Below are positions 13,720 through 20,336 of a DNA stretch of 21,266 nt, piece by piece. The position numbers and the translations under genes are program-made. Origin of the DNA: a virus; the IMG/VR virus record IMGVR_UViG_3300034022_001554, positions 1 to 21,266 of that record, one strand, 5' to 3'. The notes beneath the pieces are model-generated. The model had not been told where the DNA came from, did not search any database, and worked only from the letters and a program-made list of their open reading frames with translations. Each line of letters begins with the position of its first letter. Position 1 is the first letter of the stretch.

Positions 13720-14954
13720 CTTTCCCATCCTTTGATGATATTTGGATCAAAGTTATTCTTTGAAAAGGTCATTCGGTCGACAAGCTTGACAACGTTTTGT
13801 TTTATGTGGTCGTTGATAGCAAAGCCTTCCTGTCCAGACACTCTAAATCCATCAGTGGTGCGCACAAAAGTTGCCATCTTTTTAAGTGTTTCAAGCTTGA
13901 CCATAATCATAAGCTTTGCCTCAACAATAGCATTTTGTAATGCATAGACTAGTTCTAGGTTTTTCTTGTTTTCGTCAGAGAAAAACTTCAAAAACTCGTC
14001 ACGCTTTGCAGTTGCACTTGCTTTTCCGGCTTCACTCTTTTTAGACTCAATATCCTTTGCATATTTGTCACCTATCCACTGAAGAAGGTTGCGAACATGT
14101 GCAGCAGTGTCTACTATTGTTTCACCTCGACGCACTAGTGTATTATTAAATGTTTCTAATGTTTGTGCAAGAGTTTGATCTGACTCAATCTGACGAAGGG
14201 TCGACCCACTTATTTTTTGAAAAATCGTTCCAGCGCGTGTTAGTGCAGCAGACAGAGCAGTTGTTTCTTGTGCTGTTAATGTAGCCTTACCAGACAGGTC
14301 ACGTATATAGGTATCAGAAAACCACACATTTGGAGTACGTTTAAGCGTACCAGAATCAAATCCATAGGAGGCTCTCATGCTCTCAAACGAGTCTCCGGAG
14401 TATTGAGTATGAAACATTACTCCTATTTTTGAGGTCTTTATAGTTTTTGCAAGTGCGCTATCAGCCGGAACTGCATATACAATAGTATTTGGCTGGAAAG
14501 TAAGATATTCAACGCCATCAAACTGCTCAACCTTTAAATCTTTTTGAGTGTATGCCAGGTCGCCTTGTAACACCCCCTTAATGCCCAATTTTTTAAACTC
14601 GTTATATGCAACTACAAGTTTTTCTGCAAGGTCTCCACTTGTATCTGCTCGAACTTCGCTTTCACTCTTATATACCTTTGGATTTTTATTAAATATTCCC
14701 TTTTTAGCTACAAAAAATCGACCGTCTGTTGGGTCAGTTCCAACAAATACTGCTGGGGCGCCGTCAAACTTTGCAGCAACGTCATATGACTGCGCACTGC
14801 TTCCGGCTAACATGTCTCTCATGCTGCGTAATGCAATAATTGCTTCACGAGCACCCTTTATTCCGCCATAAAGTACCTGATCCTCAATATGCACCATGTG
14901 CAAATTTTTTCCTTCAGAGGACGCTTCGATTAAATGTTGTTTAAATGTAATCAT
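13716..14954 (-). CDS. putative nucleotidyltransferase/ligase-like protein with KxDG motif and capsid-targeting-like leader (resembles DUF6267)
   Basis: A 412-residue protein beginning MITFKQHLIEASSEGKN, a near copy of the T4 capsid-targeting leader with a cut expected after LIE (E10). The next block LHMVHIEDQVLYGG and AREAIIALRSM leads to VAAKFDGAPAVFVG. There K62-x-D64-G65 resembles motif I of DNA/RNA ligases and capping enzymes, where Lys takes AMP or GMP. It is followed by FFVAKKGIFNK, GVLQGDLAYT (a candidate motif IV region) and FQPNTIVYAVP. The C-terminal half is helical. Similar proteins are widespread in T4-like phages as DUF6267. The ligase link is inference from a few residues. The ATG at 14954 follows the upstream TAA by one base. 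Confidence 0.7.
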   Translation of the reverse strand: MITFKQHLIEASSEGKNLHMVHIEDQVLYGGIKGAREAIIALRSMRDMLAGSSAQSYDVAAKFDGAPAVFVGTDPTDGRFFVAKKGIFNKNPKVYKSESEVRADTSGDLAEKLVVAYNEFKKLGIKGVLQGDLAYTQKDLKVEQFDGVEYLTFQPNTIVYAVPADSALAKTIKTSKIGVMFHTQYSGDSFESMRASYGFDSGTLKRTPNVWFSDTYIRDLSGKATLTAQETTALSAALTRAGTIFQKISGSTLRQIESDQTLAQTLETFNNTLVRRGETIVDTAAHVRNLLQWIGDKYAKDIESKKSEAGKASATAKRDEFLKFFSDENKKNLELVYALQNAIVEAKLMIMVKLETLKKMATFVRTTDGFRVSGQEGFAINDHIKQNVVKLVDRMTFSKNNFDPNIIKGWER

Positions 14955-14957
14955 ATT
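14937..14957 (-). repeat. 21-base direct repeat at a leader start, copy 1
   Basis: Identical over 21 bases to 15508-15528. It spans the upstream stop region and the codons for MITFKQ of the KxDG protein. Confidence 0.8.
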
Positions 14958-15525
14958 AGTTATCATTGGTAATTTCAATACCTTCTTCTCCCAAATTGGA
15001 TACTGTTAAGTTATGCTTTTTAAGTATTGGTAATTTTTTAAGCATAGCCAGATATATCCGAGACCTTTTTGAATTTGATATTTCAACATTTTTATCATCT
15101 TCAGTATCAGTAAGACCACCATGAAAACTAATTGTTAATATTTTTTCTGAATCTTCTTTAAAATATTTTGTAATAAAATCGGTAAGTGTACCATAAATAA
15201 CCGTTGATAATAGTTTTGTTGGATTTTTTAATGATAACAATTCCTCAGTATCAACTTTAATCCAACTTTCTTGCGTCCAATTTTTGGCCGGTTTTGTTTT
15301 TAACAAACGACCGAATGCAATTTTAATTAAATTATTATCTTCCAGCACTGGATCGGCATATTCACTTGTATATTGAACTTTAATGTCGATACCATCAACA
15401 GGTATTGAATAAAAAACTTCCTTTGCCTTGAAATTTTTAGGACTTTCAAATGTATACATGCTATCAAATATTTCTGATAGTGTATCCTCTACTAATTTTG
15501 ATTTGAATTGTTTAAATGTAATCAT
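14956..15525 (-). CDS. unknown phage protein with capsid-targeting-like leader, 189 aa
   Basis: A 189-residue protein starting MITFKQFKSKLVEDTLSEIF. The first six codons are identical in DNA to those of the next gene, so the leader is shared; L-V-E (E13) and L-S-E (E18) are possible protease sites. The body alternates strands and helices (VFYSIPVDGIDIKVQYTSEY, LIKIAFGRLLKTKPAK, LLSTVIYGTLTDFITKYF, LTISFHGGLTDTEDD) and ends NLGEEGIEITNDN. No enzyme motif is recognised. It sits between two other leader-bearing genes with one- to six-base spacing. Confidence 0.62.
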   Translation of the reverse strand: MITFKQFKSKLVEDTLSEIFDSMYTFESPKNFKAKEVFYSIPVDGIDIKVQYTSEYADPVLEDNNLIKIAFGRLLKTKPAKNWTQESWIKVDTEELLSLKNPTKLLSTVIYGTLTDFITKYFKEDSEKILTISFHGGLTDTEDDKNVEISNSKRSRIYLAMLKKLPILKKHNLTVSNLGEEGIEITNDN

Positions 15526-15528
15526 ATT
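15508..15528 (-). repeat. 21-base direct repeat at a leader start, copy 2
   Basis: Same 21 bases as 14937-14957, covering the ATG and MITFKQ codons of the 189-residue protein. Confidence 0.8.
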
Positions 15529-15531
15529 TTG

Positions 15532-15936
15532 TTATCTTCCTACTGCACGTTTTTGTGCATATTTTAATTTATTTTTAATGTGTTTTTTATATGCGGCAGT
15601 ATAAAACTTATAACCAATTCCAGGTATAATTTCTTCAATTCCGCGTAATCCACCGCCAGCAAGTGATGGTGCGCTTGATCCTTTCATTGAAACGTTTAGA
15701 ATTTTACCGTTTTTTAAGAATAATTGAATATCAGTATATGGTTCAGATCCGCTAGACTGTCTACCAGAATATTTTTCGGCATTAATTACTCCCTTTATAG
15801 AACTATCACCACTCTTTATGGTTATTGATTGACCTCCATTTTTCTTAACTGCAGCCTTAACAGCGTCTCTAAATGAAGTCTCTTGTCGTTCAGCAGATGT
15901 GCCGCCTTCTATAATATATTCTTTAAATGATTTCAT
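15532..15936 (-). CDS. phage protein with SAPSLAGGGL domain and capsid-targeting-like leader
   Basis: A 134-residue protein starting MKSFKEYIIEGG, with a good prohead-protease site after I-I-E (E10). The remainder is one domain: AERQETSFRDAVKAAVKKNG, SEPYTDIQLFLKNGKILNVS, and MKGSSAPSLAGGGLRGIEEI, with a basic tail. The adjacent upstream gene carries the same domain. The layout Asp69 in a strand, then a hairpin, then S-x-K85-G in the next strand, resembles nuclease folds of the PD-(D/E)XK type, but the usual Glu is not there, so this is only a hypothesis. The ATG overlaps the upstream stop as ATGA. Confidence 0.62.
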   Translation of the reverse strand: MKSFKEYIIEGGTSAERQETSFRDAVKAAVKKNGGQSITIKSGDSSIKGVINAEKYSGRQSSGSEPYTDIQLFLKNGKILNVSMKGSSAPSLAGGGLRGIEEIIPGIGYKFYTAAYKKHIKNKLKYAQKRAVGR

Positions 15937-16991
15937 ACAATTTTTAACTCTTTACCAGTTGAAGATATTTTATCAACGATAACAATTCGTAAATTTGGTT
16001 TGTTATTATTTGGATTTACAAATAGCAAAGGATAGCCTTCTTTATTTTTCTTAGAATATGTAATTTTTATATTATTACTGTTATCAATATCTCGCTTACG
16101 TATTCTAAAAAAGAAATTTGGAATTTTTTTCATATACTGAGATATTGAATAAAATTCACCATTAATTTTTAATTCACCTGTTTTTTCCAATGTAGATGTT
16201 ACATCCATTTTACCTATATACATATAGTCAACTGGACCACCCATTTGCTTGTTACCAATTAATATTTTTTTAACATATTCGTCAGGTATGCGTATAAAAA
16301 TATCTGGAATAAAGTCTGCATTAATTACAGAATTTTCTGCTAATTTTAAATTATCTTTCAAATATTTATTAATAGTTGAATATAACCGTTTCATTAAATC
16401 TGGAACAGTTACATTTAAACCAACAAGTCCACCACCAGCAAGTGATGGCGCGCTTTCTCCCTTGTTTGAAATTCCATATTTTTTACCAGTTTGTGTTTCA
16501 ATAAAAACATCAATATATGGTTCTTGACCGGCTGGACTTAATCCTTCATTCTTATAGGCTGATTTTATATGAATGTTTTTTCCTAATGACGATACAAATA
16601 CTTTTGAATTTTTATATGCAGCATTATTTAATGCAGCTATCAATCCCAACTCTTGTCTTTCTGAACCTAATCCAGTAGACTTTCCAGCAACTCCTCCAAA
16701 ATCTTTATCTTTATAAAGGTCTGATAATTTATAAAGTTTTTTATCAAGCTCTATTTGCAATGTAGCGTTTGAAGTGCCATTTACAAATAATCTTAAAGCT
16801 GCTTCGGTTAATTTATTTTTACCGTCATACTTTATTATAGAATTACCAATTTTTATTATTACTTTGCCATTACATGCATGCAACTTAGACTTTTCATCCT
16901 TTATTTTAAAAGATCCACCATTATTAACACGCTCAACAAAAACAGAAATATTATTTCTTTTTAATAAATCGCTTTTGCTTATTATGGCCAT
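15933..16991 (-). CDS. two-domain phage protein with SAPSLAGGGL domain
   Basis: A 352-residue protein. The N-terminal part (1-105) starts MAIISKSDLLKRNNISVFVE and ends with KLYKLSDLYKDKDFGGVAGK, a module I recognise from other T4-like phage proteins. The middle (about 109-215) is a paralogue of the downstream protein: SERQELGLIAALNNA, QEPYIDVFIETQTGKKYGIS with D161, NKGESAPSLAGGGLVGL with K177. The C-terminal third (220-352) is strand-rich and basic (FFFRIRKRDIDNSNNIKITY). It has no SFK leader. A perfect late box lies six bases before the ATG and overlaps the stop of the metallopeptidase gene. The function is unknown; a nuclease-like fold is possible. Confidence 0.65.
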   Translation of the reverse strand: MAIISKSDLLKRNNISVFVERVNNGGSFKIKDEKSKLHACNGKVIIKIGNSIIKYDGKNKLTEAALRLFVNGTSNATLQIELDKKLYKLSDLYKDKDFGGVAGKSTGLGSERQELGLIAALNNAAYKNSKVFVSSLGKNIHIKSAYKNEGLSPAGQEPYIDVFIETQTGKKYGISNKGESAPSLAGGGLVGLNVTVPDLMKRLYSTINKYLKDNLKLAENSVINADFIPDIFIRIPDEYVKKILIGNKQMGGPVDYMYIGKMDVTSTLEKTGELKINGEFYSISQYMKKIPNFFFRIRKRDIDNSNNIKITYSKKNKEGYPLLFVNPNNNKPNLRIVIVDKISSTGKELKIV

Positions 16992-16996
16992 AATAT

Positions 16997-17461
16997 CTAT
17001 TTATACTCTCTCAACAATGAGCAGCTTTTGAAAAACTGCAAATAGAGTTCAAGTTCGCGCTCGTCTGCTTCCTTTTCCCACGGCGCAAGTTCATAGTCAT
17101 AGTCTGAGCAGTATATTTTTTTCCAGCGTGCTGCTGAGTGGTTATGTACATAAAAGGATAGTTCTTTACGCACATACTGTTTTAAGTGAACAAATTCATG
17201 AGCAAGTGTGGTAAGCATCATATGGTATGATTCGCAATTATCAAGGCGGATTATATAGTCAAAGTCCGGCTCTTCTTCTCCGCAATATCCACAATCACCA
17301 TATACATTTTCTTTTTTGAGTAAACTTGGAATGCATTGTACCTTTATACGTATTTTACGTACTCGTGGAAGTAACTCCTGTAAATAACTTGCTGATGCTG
17401 CACTTAAAAGTTTTTTTAAGCGACGATCTGAGCGCGTCCCATAAATTTTTATCTTTATCAT
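16997..17461 (-). CDS. HExxH zinc metallopeptidase-like protein (SprT-like)
   Basis: A 154-residue protein with the zinc-binding motif TLAHEFVHLKQYV (H88, E89, H92) and a downstream acidic helix PWEKEADERELELYLQFF that can supply the third ligand (E131). The N-terminal half is basic (RSDRRLKKLL, RVRKIRIK). A Cys pair DCGYCGEE (C57, C60) may bind a second metal. The size and layout fit compact minigluzincin or SprT-like proteins. Its substrate could be a phage or host protein, but nothing in the sequence tells which. A TATAAGTA box precedes the gene, and the hairpin at 17484-17518 separates it from the ATPase gene. Confidence 0.75.
   Translation of the reverse strand: MIKIKIYGTRSDRRLKKLLSAASASYLQELLPRVRKIRIKVQCIPSLLKKENVYGDCGYCGEEEPDFDYIIRLDNCESYHMMLTTLAHEFVHLKQYVRKELSFYVHNHSAARWKKIYCSDYDYELAPWEKEADERELELYLQFFKSCSLLREYK
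16998..17005 (-). promoter_or_regulatory. late promoter TATAAATA
   Basis: A perfect late consensus six bases before the ATG at 16991. The box is also the last codons (Tyr-Lys-stop) of the metallopeptidase gene. A T4-like start site would fall on or next to the ATG. Confidence 0.65.
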
Positions 17462-17470
17462 GACTGCTAT

Positions 17471-17478
17471 TACTTATA
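17471..17478 (-). promoter_or_regulatory. late promoter-like box TATAAGTA
   Basis: The box matches TATAAATA at 7 of 8 positions. It lies nine bases before the ATG at 17461 and directly after the hairpin that ends the ATPase transcript. Confidence 0.4.
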
Positions 17479-17483
17479 GACAA

Positions 17484-17518
17484 CTCTGGGGTCTTAATAA
17501 TTCATCAAGACCCCAGAG
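17484..17518. terminator. perfect 12-base hairpin after the ATPase gene
   Basis: CTCTGGGGTCTT and AAGACCCCAGAG pair perfectly (17484-17495 with 17507-17518) around an 11-base loop, in the 78-base gap between the ATPase stop and the metallopeptidase start. The stem is GC-rich, but no long T-run follows on the minus strand (TTGTCTATAAG). It may be a weak terminator, a processing site, or a 3' end protector. Confidence 0.6.
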
Positions 17519-17539
17519 ACTTAAATTTATAGCAACAGA

Positions 17540-19072
17540 TTATGCGTATGAAGCAATCATTCGAGCAAGGTCGCCATCAGAAACGTCAACTCCAGCAGCA
17601 AGTGCTCCTGCAGCCATATTTAAACCGCGAGATAGTTTACGAAGGTTAGCACTTTGAGCGCTTTTACCTTGACGAAGTAGATCGACAACGTGGACGCGTG
17701 ACTTTTGATCAAGTGTGAGTCCGCCTTCAAGCTTCATATCACCTACAATCTTTTCCATAAAGTCGTAGATTTCTACTTCGGTAGGGTCAATGTTGATAAT
17801 GAACGCACGTGTACGAAGTGCACCATCTGGATCAAGTTTATCGAGGTTTAGGTTTGAGATAAAGATAATCTTACCAGTAAATTCGAAGTAGCGAGGAATC
17901 AATCCTTGATCGAGTATTTCTTCGTCACTCATGTCATCTTCTGGATCGACTACGTTTTTGCCCATCTTGTTCCATACAAGCTTACGAATCTTCTTCGTAT
18001 CGGTAGCAGCCTTTAGCAGGTTACGAGCCTCTTGATCACCAAGTGCATCATCGCTGTCATCAAAGAAAATAATGTCATTCTTGTATCTAAAGAGAAGTGA
18101 ATAAAGACCAGCTGCACTTGCGGAACCAGTATTTTTAAAGTATCCATTGCCGTCACGAAGTCCCATGTCAGCTAAGATTTTTTCGGTTGTATGGGTCTTT
18201 CCTACGCCGCCTTTGCCGGATACAAAGAGTGCATTTGCTGAACCACTTATAGTAAGTTTAACGAGGTTTTCAAGGTCTTTTAATTGGGCCTCGAATGACA
18301 GACGCTCTTTGTCTGCTTCAATTTGTGATACTTCTGGGGAATAGGTATATTTTTCCTTTGCAGCTCCCTTTGAAACAATGCCAGACACAACTCCAATACG
18401 AGCCATAATCTTACCCTTTTCAGACTTTATTTGCTTTAAGTCTTTTGCCTTTCCGACCCAAACATACTTGATGCCTTGCTTTTCAATGTAGTTTGGATAT
18501 GCATGAGAAAGAGCATCAAAAATCTTAACACCAGGGGTGCCATACATGTTATAGATTTTGCTTTTTACAAAGTTTGGGTCAGTCAAATAATCTGCAATTT
18601 CATCAAAAATTGCTTCAAAGTCATGTTTGTTTGCTGCTTCATTTAACACTCCTTCATAGAGTGCAACTTCGTCTGGCATTGACATAATTTTTCCAAGTGT
18701 GGCAGTGCCTGCACTTATAATATCAGCAATGATTGGTAGAGTTTTTACAAGAGATACGCTCTGGTCAAATTCAATATGAAAAGGAACTTCAGTTTTTCCA
18801 TTCCAATAATCAACCGACGTTAAGTTATTTAAACCAACAAGTGAGCTTTGCACCCAGTTAAAACGTATACTTTGATTGCGCTTTGTCGTATACAGACGCA
18901 ATCCGAAACCAGTACCACCCGAATTTGTATATTTTTCTAATCCAGGATATTGGAAAAAGGTAGTTCCAGTCTTCTTCTTAAGATAGCGCTGAATAATAAA
19001 TGCGGCCTTTTCTACAGATGACGTAGAGAGTGCTTCGGTTAAGTAACTTTTAAATTCGGTTAGTTTTGACAT
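17540..19072 (-). CDS. AAA+ ATPase with capsid-targeting-like leader
   Basis: A 510-residue protein. It opens MSKLTEFKSYLTEALSTSS, with a leader and possible cut after L-T-E (E13). Residues 15-145 form a separate domain ending EGVLNEAANK, where L-N-E (E145) before Ala is a second strong gp21-type site. The ATPase domain follows: Walker A SGKGGVGKT (286-293), Walker B DIIFFDDSDD (about 333-342), a sensor 1 region KIIFISNLN, and a DPDGALRTRAFIINI segment with a candidate Arg finger. The C-terminal part is helical and Ala-rich. Family members remodel or move protein or DNA; no known partner is visible. Three late-type boxes precede it, and a hairpin follows it. Confidence 0.8.
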   Translation of the reverse strand: MSKLTEFKSYLTEALSTSSVEKAAFIIQRYLKKKTGTTFFQYPGLEKYTNSGGTGFGLRLYTTKRNQSIRFNWVQSSLVGLNNLTSVDYWNGKTEVPFHIEFDQSVSLVKTLPIIADIISAGTATLGKIMSMPDEVALYEGVLNEAANKHDFEAIFDEIADYLTDPNFVKSKIYNMYGTPGVKIFDALSHAYPNYIEKQGIKYVWVGKAKDLKQIKSEKGKIMARIGVVSGIVSKGAAKEKYTYSPEVSQIEADKERLSFEAQLKDLENLVKLTISGSANALFVSGKGGVGKTHTTEKILADMGLRDGNGYFKNTGSASAAGLYSLLFRYKNDIIFFDDSDDALGDQEARNLLKAATDTKKIRKLVWNKMGKNVVDPEDDMSDEEILDQGLIPRYFEFTGKIIFISNLNLDKLDPDGALRTRAFIINIDPTEVEIYDFMEKIVGDMKLEGGLTLDQKSRVHVVDLLRQGKSAQSANLRKLSRGLNMAAGALAAGVDVSDGDLARMIASYA

Positions 19073-19079
19073 ATACGTA

Positions 19080-19109
19080 TATTTATAATAATATTTATTA
19101 TTATTTATA
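19080..19109 (-). promoter_or_regulatory. tandem late promoters upstream of the ATPase gene
   Basis: The minus strand has perfect TATAAATA at 19080-19087 and at 19102-19109, with AATAAATA between them (19092-19099). The proximal box is seven bases before the ATG at 19072. They fill the 41-base gap after the helicase C-half gene, separating early replication from late expression. Confidence 0.7.
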
Positions 19110-19113
19110 CAAT

Positions 19114-20283
19114 TTACACCTTTATGTCGCTATAGTCTCGACTTTTTCGTTGGCTACTAAATGGGGTGTGCACTGCTGGCGAGGAGTCGCTGTCGTTTGT
19201 AATGTTTGCCATTGGATCAGAAATATCATATAGTCTCATTTTTGCCAGGTCAATGCCAACAGTAAATCGTTTATTTGTTGTTGGGTCGTTATAACGATTC
19301 TTAAGTTGCTTTACCATAATCTGATTCATCTTATCAAGTTGTTCAGTGCGTATAAATGCAAGCATTAAGTCAGCAGTTGCTGGCAGTCCGAAACTTTCTG
19401 AGGTGTCAGTAATTTCGACATCGCTGCTATTAAATCCGCCACGAGTAACTTGAGTCGCACTCCAAATTGGAACGTTAAACTCTACAGCAAGTCCACGAAG
19501 TTCCTCAGCAATACTCTTGATAAAGCTATATGTATTAACACTTCCACTCAATCCTTTAATTCGTGAACTTGCACAAATATTAAGATAGTCAACATAGACA
19601 ATATCAGGCTCAAACTTCTTTTTCAATTTTAGTTCAAGCAGTAGCGCCCTAAAGTGACCGACATGTGCCGCCGCTGTAGGATATTCCTTTACAATTAGTT
19701 TGCCGCGAGTGCGTTTAGACACACTGTCTACTCGTGAATGAAATTCATGTTGAGAAAGGTCTTTAATCTTATCAATACGAATATCAAGTAGATTGGCATC
19801 AATGCGCTCCGCAATCTTTTCCTCAGCCATTTCAAGTGTAATATAGAGTACGTTTCGTCCTTGAGCAAGGGCTGCAGACGCCATATGACACATGCCCAAA
19901 CTCTTGCCGCAACCAGTATTATGCGAAGAAACTCCATCAGTATAATACCTGTGATTTTCGTGATCAACTGTGATATCTACAATTGGAATTTGCTGCCCAG
20001 TTTTCGTAACGATACCAATTTGATACCCATCTTCAGTTAAGTATTCTTGTTTTTTATGTACGAGATCTTTAGCATATTGCCAACCATCAACAGTTTCAAA
20101 CAAATGATTTTCATTAACTCGGATAACTTTGCCGCTATTAAGAAGTAGAATATATTCTTCCCACATTCCTTTATCAACAAATGCTGATACTGGAACAAAT
20201 CCATCTGGAGAATCTACTTCTATAGTGTATCCTTCGTTTAGCAAAGTTTCAACTTCTTTAATTTTAATAGTTTTTTCAGTCAT
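19114..20283 (-). CDS. 41: gp41 replicative helicase, C-terminal half, fused to split-intein C-fragment
   Basis: A 389-residue protein made of an intein C-fragment (1-122) and the C-terminal helicase domain of the T4 gp41/DnaB family (123-389). The extein begins TGCGKSLGMCHMASAA, the second part of Walker A. It continues with LYITLEMAEEKIAERIDANL (catalytic E151), FEPDIVYVDYLNIC (Walker B D232), SATQVTRGGF (Q278), SFGLPATADLMLAFIRTE and MVKQLKNRYNDP. These align closely with T4 gp41. Alone it lacks the N-terminal hexamerisation/primase-contact part and half the P-loop, so it should be inactive until spliced to the product of the gene at 21082. After splicing, Gly is joined to T123 to restore AGTGCGKS. 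The ATG at 20283 has no clear Shine-Dalgarno. Confidence 0.93.
   Translation of the reverse strand: MTEKTIKIKEVETLLNEGYTIEVDSPDGFVPVSAFVDKGMWEEYILLLNSGKVIRVNENHLFETVDGWQYAKDLVHKKQEYLTEDGYQIGIVTKTGQQIPIVDITVDHENHRYYTDGVSSHNTGCGKSLGMCHMASAALAQGRNVLYITLEMAEEKIAERIDANLLDIRIDKIKDLSQHEFHSRVDSVSKRTRGKLIVKEYPTAAAHVGHFRALLLELKLKKKFEPDIVYVDYLNICASSRIKGLSGSVNTYSFIKSIAEELRGLAVEFNVPIWSATQVTRGGFNSSDVEITDTSESFGLPATADLMLAFIRTEQLDKMNQIMVKQLKNRYNDPTTNKRFTVGIDLAKMRLYDISDPMANITNDSDSSPAVHTPFSSQRKSRDYSDIKV
19918..20283 (-). other. split intein C-fragment (IntC, 122 residues)
   Basis: This is residues 1-122 of the C-half protein. The intein Hint fold is visible from VDSPDGFVPVSAFVDKG through the block B region GKVIRVNENHLFETVDGW (H60; the usual Thr of TxxH is N57) to blocks F and G: IVDITVDHENHRYYTDG with H111, then VSSHN with penultimate H121 and terminal N122. 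The +1 extein residue is Thr. No endonuclease domain lies inside. Because nearly the whole intein is here, the partner fragment must be very short. Confidence 0.92.
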
Positions 20284-20299
20284 ATAAAGGTGTGATTTG

Positions 20300-20307
20300 T
20301 ATAAATA
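20300..20307 (+). promoter_or_regulatory. late promoter TATAAATA for the HNH gene
   Basis: A perfect T4 late consensus on the plus strand, 29 bases before the HNH ATG at 20337. It implies that the endonuclease is made late, from the strand opposite to gp41. Confidence 0.7.
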
Positions 20308-20336
20308 TAATTTTAGCCGGAACGGGAATCAATCTC

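Noticed and set aside
19073-19113. AT-rich palindromic stretch as a replication origin
   Set aside because: It is explained by three tandem late promoter boxes upstream of the ATPase gene; no iterons are present.
20317-20325. CCGGAACGG shared between the HNH leader (20317) and the intergenic gap (9386)
   Set aside because: A 9-base match in a 21-kb window on two strands is expected by chance, and the surrounding bases differ.
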